A stretch of DNA of 64,000 bases from Macrostomum hystrix (Eukaryota > Platyhelminthes > Macrostomidae). The notes under the pieces were generated by a model. It had not been told where the DNA came from, ran no database searches, and saw nothing but the letters and a program-made list of their open reading frames with translations. The translations under genes were made by a program, and so were the position numbers. The stretch lies in the NCBI GenBank assembly GCA_950097015.1, contig CATNEN010000001.1:6247001-6311000 (forward strand), read 5' to 3'. Position 1 is the first letter of the stretch. Each line of letters opens with the position of its first letter. Below, piece by piece: positions 56,501 through 64,000 of this stretch.

Positions 56501-58688
56501 CTAGAGTTGATCCATGTCAAATGCTAGAGTGGATCCATGTCAAATGCTAGAGTTGATCCATGTCAAATGCTAGAGTGGATCCATGTCAAATGCTAGAGTT
56601 GATCCATGTCAAATGCTAGAGTTGATCCATGTCAAATGCTAGAGTGGATCCATGTCAAATGCTAGAGTTGATCCATGTCAAATGCTAGAGTTGATCCATG
56701 TCTAATGCTAGAGTTGTTCCATGTCAAATGCTAGAGTTGATCCATGTCAAATACTGGATATTTTTAAAGCTTTAACTGTATTAAATATTTTAGGATCTGG
56801 ACTTGGACAAGGCTGCTTTAAACAAAGTCCGAAAATCAGTGAAAACTGCCTATGGTACTGGAAGAGGTAAGTCAAGGAAATTTGGTATAACTTTATTGCT
56901 GATTTCTGTCTGAATGCGATAATGCTACAAAGCCAAAGTGTTGGTGCCACATTTTTTCATAAAAATTTAGCTCACATTCAAAGCGAAAGTGATCTGTCTA
57001 ACCTACTGGCTGAGTTGGGCAATTATGCCATAGACGAAGGAGCCGATTCTGTTGGAAGTGCATTGTCAAAGTTTTCCGTTGTCACCAAGGAGACTAATTC
57101 CTATTTTGCTAATTTGGTAAGGACTAAAGTATTTTTTGGCTTGAAGTTAATTTAATTTACTTAGTCACATAATTCCAGAATTTTCAGATCTGACCAAATA
57201 CATTTTTTCAGATGCAAAACCTGTCCAACATTGTACTCAGCCCTCTTGAGACATTCATCAAAGTCGAGATGAAATCTGACATGAAGAAGGGCTTCGACAA
57301 GGCGCTAAAAGAATACGAATCAAAATTTGACAAAATTAGAAAGGAAAAAATCCAGGCCGCCAAAGACTTGGGCCACACTAAGACTGACGTGTCCATGTCT
57401 GAGGTGAGTGCGTTTCGGGTCTCGCGATTTTATAGGGGATAACTGAAATGGGCGATTCCCATTCCAATTCCTCATCTAAGAGCTTTCGTTATTTTCACAA
57501 ATTAAAATACCAACATATTCAGTAAATTCTTGCAGTAAAAGTACAATTAAGTCATCTTGACAGTTCAGATCTTCACGCACCAGTTTGTAACCTTGTGTGA
57601 CACAAAAAGAACAATGCATATAATATAATTTAAATACGAGCTAGATTGTACTAAAATACAACATGTAATTCCTCACCTCTCCACTTTTCCCCAATCCTCA
57701 ACTCTTCTCTACTCTAATGCTCTACTTCTCTTCTCCACTTTACTCTTCTCTCCTTTCTTCACTTCTGGTTTCACTTTCTAAGAATTCCATGTTGTTACCT
57801 AGTTTGTTCTATTTTCTATTGAAAATTGTTTTATAAATAACAATAAAAATGTTAGAATTGAATAAGACAAATGACAAATCAATCTGTTTTTATTAACTAT
57901 TAGGCCCATTTCCCGGTGAAAATGCTATGTGTGGCCGGGTAGCGGGTACCCGCAGAGCACTAATGAGCATTCAGGTATTATTAATGGTAATTAATAATAC
58001 CTGAATACAGGGAGTGAGTGGCATACTAACTAGTTTGCCTCTCGCACCAAGGTCCCTGAGCTCGATTCCGCGGCAAGGCCACATTCATTTGGGGCGCAGC
58101 CGCGGATAGACCAACCTCCAAGGCACTGTGAGAGTGTACACTGCCTGACGATGAGAGAAAGTGAGGGCAGATGTACACACCTGTGTGAGCGTGTGCCAGC
58201 GTACAGTAGCTTTCCCTGTGCGCATGTGCTCAGGAGTTGGCGGAATTGGCAGAATTGCCTCTTCGCTGGCTGCGGGTCCAGTGTCACTAAATTTCACCTG
58301 TCCTGATCAGCCGGCAACACAGCCGCAGCTACTGTACGGCTCCGCACACCCAGCACAGAATTACCCCAGCTAAATGAAGCAATGCATAGTTAGATATCTT
58401 GCTAATGAACCCGAATTGTATGGAATCGAACCCCGGACCATCAAGTCATGAGGCCAACGCTCTAAACACTAGGCTACAACCCTTAAGTGGTTATAAATAG
58501 AAGAGAAAACTAATTAAATTGAAATAAAATAAAAGTCTAAGAATCGGAACTCAAAGTCCGTGTTTTTACCTGACCGTGTTTTTTTATTTAAAAATCCAAT
58601 TTTTTTGTTTAAATGTACTATCGCTGTCTTGCAGATTCAAGAGGAACTGGAGCGCGAACGGCGTTCATTGCAGCTGCAACTTTGCGAG
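50554..58688 (+). CDS. ASAP-type ArfGAP, N-terminal BAR-domain exons
   Basis: Five exons with matching phases: 50554-50688, 56794-56866, 56971-57116, 57212-57403 and 58635-58688, giving 200 residues. They align with the start of vertebrate ASAP1/2. MPEQVVRIGVTDFI matches the ASAP MPDQ start. DLDKAALNKVRKSVKTAYGTGR matches the first BAR helix. SALSKFSVVTKETNSYFANL, LSPLETFIKVEMKSDMKKGF, and EELERERRSLQLQLCE follow in order. ASAP proteins are Arf GTPase-activating scaffolds with BAR, PH, ArfGAP, ankyrin and SH3 parts, acting at membranes and focal adhesions. Only the BAR start is here. Later exons must lie beyond the window end or were not found. The first intron is 6.1 kb and packed with transposons and a minisatellite. 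Confidence 0.88.
51611..51864. mobile_element. hAT-type MITE
   Basis: A 254-bp element with terminal inverted repeats CAGTGGCAGATCCAGG and CCTAAATCTGCCTCTG (13 of 16 positions match) and an 8-bp target duplication TATACAGT (51603-51610 and 51865-51872). The inside is a short degenerate repeat of GGCGCCAGCGGCTGAAAAA followed by long G and C runs. It is nested in the foldback-like element. Confidence 0.85.
51991..52717 (-). pseudogene. Helitron Pif1-like helicase, C-terminal remnant
   Basis: Three pieces in successive frames: DWLSERAILCPRNDAA (about 52650-52600), GAVFTYKSIDTTL through NSLDPPGTPLHNLQLKVGAP and LCNGTRLIVRR (52550-52340), and VCFAMTINKAQGQSLKVAGI with FSHGQLYVACSHVGTPAGLF (52214-52060). 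These match the last helicase motifs of Helitron RepHel proteins. Frames are broken near 52545 and 52225, and nothing upstream of the helicase C-terminus remains. Confidence 0.8.
51991..53273 (-). mobile_element. Helitron-derived fragment
   Basis: The minus-strand 5' end reads TCTATATATATAAAAGTGAA after an A, as expected for a Helitron inserted between A and T. (TCTG)n and (TG)n runs follow. Further in, it carries a broken Pif1-like helicase C-terminus. The 3' hairpin and CTRR end were not located, so the right border (left in coordinates) is approximate. Confidence 0.6.
54207..54844. other. AT-rich intron sequence
   Basis: Part of ASAP intron 1 between the foldback-like element and the 23-bp array. 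54308-54425 is a simple TATAATATAAAATAA-type low-complexity tract. Confidence 0.6.
54845..56757. repeat. 23-bp minisatellite in ASAP intron 1
   Basis: About 83 copies of TTGATCCATGTCAAATGCTAGAG. Variants (GACCC, AATACTAG, GTGGATCC) are grouped into repeated blocks; for example, CAATCCATTTCAAATACTAG recurs near 55147, 55496, 55609 and 55932. The array ends about 35 bp before the second ASAP exon. Confidence 0.97.
57995..58299 (+). repeat. SINE family B, plus copy in ASAP intron
   Basis: A head remnant TTTGCCTCTCGCACCAAGGT with GAGCTCGATTCCGCGGC, then TTGGGGCGCAGCCGCGG, GAAAGTGAGGGCAGATGTAC and GCGGGTCCAGTGTCACTAAA. It directly abuts a family A copy. Confidence 0.8.
58300..58485 (-). repeat. 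tRNA-derived SINE, family A, partial
   Basis: A minus-strand copy with ACACAGCCGCAGCTACTG, AATGAAGCAATGCATAGTTA, GGAATCGAACCCCGGACCAT and CACTAGGCTACAACCC. The middle is shortened. Both SINEs lie in the fourth ASAP intron in this window. Confidence 0.75.
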
Positions 58689-59208
58689 GTTTGTTTATAT
58701 TTTGCTTAAACTTAGAAAAGAAATTTCCAGACAAGGCGATTGTCTATTTAAGTTTTATTTCGGTAATTAATATTAATATTTATTACTAAGCGTTTTCACG
58801 TACAAAGTTTTACATATTTAGAAGTACAAATTATTAAAAAAGCTTGTTTGTGTGACGTGCGCTAACACTGGAGGAGAATATTAGTGTTATTTTTTGTTAA
58901 AGCTCACATATAGACTGTCGCAAAGACAAACAAAAAAGTGAGTACTGTATTACGAGGGCACTATTACAGAATTATCTTTACAGATAAAGGAGTTAAGTTG
59001 GCATGGAGCACATGCCAGTCAGATGGGAGCGTGCTTTCTGGCACGCAAAATGGTAGTTTAGTTCTTACTTTGCAGTATTTGTTTATTTTTAAGCTTAGCT
59101 AAATTGGTTCATTAAAAAATAAATGACTCTCACTGACTAGATAAAACAATGAGAATGAAGGATCTCATTAAAGGACTGCTTCTCGCTTACTTTGTCACTT
59201 GGAATGGA
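58689..59208. other. ASAP intron start and 3' flank of the antisense gene
   Basis: Begins with the GTTTGT donor after the fifth ASAP exon. No further ASAP exon was found here. It would also contain the 3' UTR of the minus-strand gene ending at 59209. Confidence 0.5.
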
Positions 59209-62200
59209 TTAATAAAGGAACTCAGCACCAGCTATATGCGCTTCGTAAACTTGCACCATTTGGTAGCACTTCGGTCGCTTTACCTTGCCGAGATTGTGCA
59301 ACTTGTGCGCACGCCGCTTCACTACCAACCCGCCGCCTATTTTTCTGCATTGTGGTCGTACTGTGGCCATATTTCTTATAGCATATATTGGTCTGGCCTG
59401 ATTCTGCTGATTTTTATATCGGTTCGCAAACGATTCTATTTCCGATTGTTCCATCTGTTCGACTGTAGTTTCATCCGCCTTGATTTCGGCTATAGCGGCG
59501 CGTTTTTTTAGATCATCCAGTATGCGGCTGTAGATGCTGGCCAGCTCAGCGTCGGCTTTTTTGCCTTCCTGAATACTCCGCTGTCTCAGTTGAGCAATCT
59601 GTTCTGCAAGCCTTTTGGCTACATCGTCACTCACAGCTACCACTTCGGAGGATAATTTTGTGAGCTCCATCGGACCCGTTGCATTGTCGGATCTATCATT
59701 ATCGGGCACTTCAATCTGTTTCTCTGGTGCAACAGGCTCATCTTCAGCTTTTTTATCTTCGGCCTTATCAATCGCCAGCGTCAAACTGGGTCTATGCGGT
59801 ATTCGTTTGATTCGTTTAAAACTGACATTTCCACGTTTGGCCGGCTTACTCATGTTTGCCAAGTCGATTAGCAAGTAGTGACTGTCTAAAGATGTTACAC
59901 TACTTTGGTTGGTATTCGATAATAAATTGGTGGCTTTTCGCGCCTCGCTTTTGTCTTCTGTGTTCTGAGGCATTGTCGGCGTTTTGCCTACGCGAAGATT
60001 AAATAACATCGGCTTCACATTGGTAACTTCCTTTAACTCGCCAATTGACATAAAGTTACAAGCTACTTTGCAAAGGCTTAGCTCGCTTATCACTTCAAGC
60101 TGAATGTCTCGAAAAGTGTTACTAAGCCGAGGATCTAATGGGAGATCGATTTCTCTGTCATTGTAAAGCGGAAAGTCTGCATTGATAAAGTTAAGCACCT
60201 GCCGACTGTACAACAACACTTTGAGCAGAGTTCCAACCAGACGTTTCATGTTCTTCATTAGCACCAAACGCTTTTTCGCGGCATTTCGATTCGGATCGAT
60301 GTGATTGCGCTTCTTAAGCAGCTCCTTTTGCTGCTTAAGCAGCTCCTCAATATTTGAGATTTGATGTTGCAGCAGGTTTAATATTATTACAACAGCGTTG
60401 CGAGAATCGCGCCGCATTATTTCGCAAATTTTTTTTTTCGTTTTTTGATCTTCTTTTGAGACACAAGCCTTGTTGCTGTTCTCAGATTCGTTTTCAATTA
60501 AATATATATTACGCTTAATGTAAACTCCCACGGCGTCCAATAACGGAAGCAGAGGTGTTTTACAAAACGGCTTTGTGAAAATCTTATGTATGTGCAGCAG
60601 AACCCTGGTCGCCTCGGACGCGTATGGATCAGTAGAAGGCGCGCTTCTCTTTTTATGTTTCCCCCATGTGGCTTCAGACGCATCATTATTGTTAGGATAG
60701 TCTTTTATCTCTTTGTTCTGTACATCTCCACCGTCCATATCTAGCGCCTCGGCCACGACAATCTCAGGACTGTAACCATCAGCTCTTATCTGTGTGAGAC
60801 AGTTTTTTAGGTCAATGTAGCACCGCCTTCTATCCTTATAATTTGAATAGGCTTCGGTTATTTCTATTAGCGACTTCACGCCTATCATCTTGGCTCCTTT
60901 AGGCAGCTGTTCAACCCCGACTAAGCCAGTCAGTACGCGCTCATCCTCATTTTTCGGTTTTATTACCGAAATCGGCAGGCGTTGAAATTTATAGCGCCCT
61001 AAGTCCATAGTCATGTAATAAACTAGCCGAGCCAATCGCAACATCGGTCGCTCGCTCATTATCCACAGACAGTACTCTAGCCAATCAAAGAAGTAGTAGG
61101 CTCGTCTTTCGTACCGACGTCTAGCTGGCATGCAGATAGGTTCTAGCGGATTCCATTTATGAGCTAATAGATCTGGCACAATTTCGTAATAACCACTGCG
61201 CAGCACTATCACAGTCATCGGGTAGGCGTGAAAATCTCCCGCTGTTGAGTCTAGAACGTGCGTTGCATATTGCGGATCAGCGAAACTGTAGATCGGCTCA
61301 CCTTCCGTATCTCTGTATTCCAGCGTTAGCCTGATCACATCTGCCTGTGGCGGAAATGTTTGGTAAAAATAGTATGGTAAGATTGTCTGTAGCTAGTTGG
61401 CTTAAATTTTGTCAGTTTATTAGTGGGGTAAGATTGTCTGTAGCCAGTTAGCTTGTCAGTTTCTTAGTGGTGTAAGATTGTCTGTAGTCAGTTGGCTTGT
61501 CAGTTTATTAGTGGTGTAAGAGGGTCTGTAGCCAGTTGGCTTGTCAGTTTATTAGTGGGGTAAGATTGTCTGTAGCCAGTTGGCTTGTCAGTTTATTAGT
61601 GGTGTAAGAGGGTCTGTAGTCAGTTGGCTTGTCAGTTTATTAGTGGTGTAAGAGGGTCTGTAGTCAGTTGGCTTGTCAGTTTATTAGTGGTGTAAGAGGG
61701 TCTGTAGCCAGTTGGCTTGTCAGTTTCTTAGTGGGGTAAGATTGTCTGTAGCCAGTTGGCTTGTCAGTTTATTAGTGGTGTAAGAGGGTCTGTAGTCAGT
61801 TGGCTTGTCAGTTTATTAGTGGTGTAAGATTGTCTGTAGCCAGTTGGCTTGTCAGTTTATTAGTGGTGTAAGAGGGTCTGTAGTCAGTTGGCTTGTCAGT
61901 TTATTAGTGGTGTAAGATTGTCTGTAGCCAGTTGGCTTGTCAGTTTATTAGTGGTGTAAGAGGGTCTGTAGTCAGTTGGCTTGTCAGTTTATTAGTGGTG
62001 TAAGAGGGTCTGTAGCCAGTTGGCTTGTCAGTTTATTAGTGGGGTAAGATTGTCTGTAGCCAGTTGGCTTGTCAGTTTATTAGTGGTGTAAGAGGGTCTG
62101 TAGTCAGTTGGCTTGTCAGTTTATTAGTGGTGTAAGATTGTCTGTAGCCAGTTGGCTTGTCAGTTTATTAGTGGTGTAAGAGGGTCTGTAGTCAGTTGGC

Positions 62201-63947
62201 TTGTCAGTTTATTAGTGGTGTAAGATTGTCTGTAGCCAGTTGGCTTGTCAGTTTATTAGTGGTGTAAGAGGGTCTGTAGTCAGTTGGCTTGTCAGTTTAT
62301 TAGTGGTGTAAGATTGTCTGTAGCCAGTTGGCTTGTCAGTTTATTAGTGGTGTAAGAGGGTCTGTAGTCAGTTGGCTTGTCAGTTTATTAGTGGTGTAAG
62401 ATGGTCTGTAGTCAGTTGGCTTGTCAGTTTATTAGTGGTGTAAGAGGGTCTGTAGTCAGTTGGCTTGTCAGTTTATTAGTGGTGTAAGATTGTCTGTAGC
62501 CAGTTGGCTTGTCAGTTTATTAGTGGTGTAAGAGGGTCTGTAGTCAGTTGGCTTGTCAGTTTATTAGTGGTGTAAGAGGGTCTGTAGTCAGTTGGCTTGT
62601 CAGTTTATTAGTGGTGTAAGATTGTCTGTAGCCAGTTGGCTTGTCAGTTTATTAGTGGTGTAAGAGGGTCTGTAGTCAGTTGGCTTGTCAGTTTATTAGT
62701 GGTGTAAGATGGTCTGTAGTCAGTTGGCTTTTCAGTTTATTAGTGGTGTAAGAGGGTCTGTAGTCAGTTGGCTTGTCAGTTTATTAGTGGTGTAAGATTG
62801 TCTGTAGCCAGTTGGCTTGTCAGTTTATTAGTGGTGTAAGAGGGTCTGTAGTCAGTTGGCTTGTCAGTTTATTAGTGGTGTAAGAGGGTCTGTAGTCAGT
62901 TGGCTTGTCAGTTTATTAGTGGTGTAAGATTGTCTGTAGCCAGTTGGCTTGTCAGTTTATTAGTGGTGTAAGAGGGTCTGTAGTCAGTTGGCTTGTCAGT
63001 TTATTAGTGGTGTAAGAGGGTCTGTAGTCAGTTGGCTTGTCAGTTTATTAGTGGTGTAAGATTGTCTGTAGTCATTTGGCTTGTCAGTTTATTAGTGGTG
63101 TAAGAGGGTCTGTAGTCAGTTGGCTTGTCAGTTTATTAGTGGTGTAAGAGGGTCTGTAGTCAGTTAGCTTGTCAGTTTATTAGTGGTGTAAGATTGTCTG
63201 TAGTCAGTTGGCTTGTCAGTTTATTAGTGGTGTAAGAGGGTCTGTAGTCAGTTGGCTTGTCAGTTTATTAGTGGTGTAAGATTGTCTGTAGTCAGTTAGC
63301 TTGTCAGTTTATTAGTGGTGTAAGAGGGTCTGTAGTCAGTTGGCTTGTCAGTTTATTAGTGGTGTAAGAGGGTCTGTAGTCAGTTGGCTTGTCAGTTTAT
63401 TAGTGGTGTAAGAGGGTCTGTAGTCAGTTGGCTTGTCAGTTTATTAGTGGTGTAAGAGGGTCTGTAGTCAGTTGGCTTGTCAGTTTATTAGTGGGGTAAG
63501 ATTGTCTGTAGCCAGTTGGCTTGTCAGTTTATTAGTGGTGTAAGAGGGTCTGTAGTCAGTTTCGAAAATTGGTCTAAAAATCAATGCAGCAAACCCGATT
63601 AGATTACTTACTCTTTTAAGGTATAGAGCCATGCCCAATAAAGTGAGGTAGAGAATCGTCTGCCTGTGAAACAAACACTGAGCAACCGGTTCGTCGCTAT
63701 TGTAAAGCGACGGGCAGTCCAACAATTGAAAGTAGCTAGTTCGAAATGCATTTGCTGTTATTTCCAGTTTTCGTTTAAGTCTATCGATGTCCTGGGATTT
63801 TAAAATGGTTAGTAGCCATCTCGTGTTAGGATGATCCAGTGGATAGAATTTCGGTACTGCATAGTAGTAGCAGGAGTCTAGTCCATACAGAGGGTCCAAG
63901 TAAGCTGACGGTTGCGGCAGATTTGCCAGCATCTGCTGATTTTGCAT
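59209..63947 (-). CDS. Uncharacterised 823-aa protein, two exons
   Basis: Exon 1 (63947-63612, 112 codons) starts at an ATG with an in-frame TAG two codons upstream and ends at a GTAAGT donor. Exon 2 (61344-59209) follows a CCACAG acceptor in the same phase and runs to the stop. I do not recognise the family with certainty. Residues 22-31 read GLDSCYYYAV and 162-168 SGYYEIV, with an aliphatic helix between. This order recalls OTU deubiquitinases (DGxC and later HY), with Tyr where the catalytic His should be. The middle has a charged coiled coil (IEELLKQQKELLKKRN). The tail is basic, with a second helix (AKRLAEQIAQLRQRSIQ). No signal peptide or membrane span is seen. The single intron is almost wholly a 44-bp minisatellite. 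The gene probably lies inside an ASAP intron, antisense. Confidence 0.75.
61372..63561. repeat. 44-bp minisatellite in the intron of the antisense gene
   Basis: About 50 copies of a 44-bp unit containing TTGGCTTGTCAGTTTATTAG and TCTGTAG. Two unit types alternate over much of the array, marked AGATTGTCTGTAGCC and AGAGGGTCTGTAGTC, giving an 88-bp higher-order period in places. It stops about 50 bp before exon 1. Confidence 0.97.
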
Positions 63948-64000
63948 CGACTAATTTAGCTGTCGCTTAGTACAGGATAATCCGTGCAATTTTCTTTAAC

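Noticed and set aside
59149-59511. 120-codon plus-strand frame with hydrophobic segments
   Set aside because: Antisense to the C-terminal coding part of the 823-residue protein, which has the better coding character.
54845-63561. Arrays resembling CRISPR because of regular 23- or 44-bp spacing
   Set aside because: Units are contiguous with no unique spacers, and the context is an animal genome with introns.

Overview
The window is from an animal nuclear genome. It has split genes with GT/AG introns, tRNA-derived SINEs, LTR, Helitron and DNA transposons, and very long minisatellites. The conserved genes (selenophosphate synthetase, an ASAP-type ArfGAP) are metazoan. The compact introns, repeat load and lineage-expanded families suggest a spiralian invertebrate, possibly a flatworm, but nothing here fixes the species.

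Layout. 0.9-3.8 kb holds the last four exons of SEPHS (+). 4.9-12.4 kb is a tandem cluster of three intronless TRIM/NHL-like genes: one decayed, one split by a single frameshift, one intact. From 14.9 to 49.5 kb lie five members of a secreted family with a PAN/apple-like domain followed by an ALK/LTK-type glycine-rich domain. Three are intact (14.9, 23.7 and 35.6 kb) and two are pseudogenes (19.9 and 47.3 kb). The copies at 23.7 and 35.6 kb sit in a recent segmental duplication that carries a 22-bp minisatellite on the 5' side of the gene. An 18-bp minisatellite of about 3.7 kb fills 31.1-34.8 kb.

A young Ty3/gypsy element (41.8-46.9 kb, minus, apparently identical 153-bp LTRs, 4-bp target duplication) interrupts the second duplicate. 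A short segment at its protease-RT junction is inverted between 8-bp inverted repeats. A solo LTR sits inside a 20-bp minisatellite in the last glycine-rich pseudogene. From 50.6 kb onward the plus strand carries the first five exons of an ASAP-type BAR-domain ArfGAP. Its first intron holds a 3.2-kb foldback/MULE-like element (10-bp target duplication, long inverted arms), which itself contains a hAT MITE and a Helitron fragment, and also a 23-bp minisatellite. A two-exon gene for an 823-residue protein of unknown function lies on the opposite strand, probably inside a later ASAP intron, and its own intron is filled by a 44-bp minisatellite. A weak case can be made that its N-terminus is a degenerate OTU-like fold.

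The genes do not form a pathway. The region reads as a duplication hotspot in which local gene families, minisatellites and nested transposons have expanded together. Exon limits were set by hand from splice consensus, reading phase and paralog comparison. Family names rest on recognised motifs and remembered family features, with no database search.
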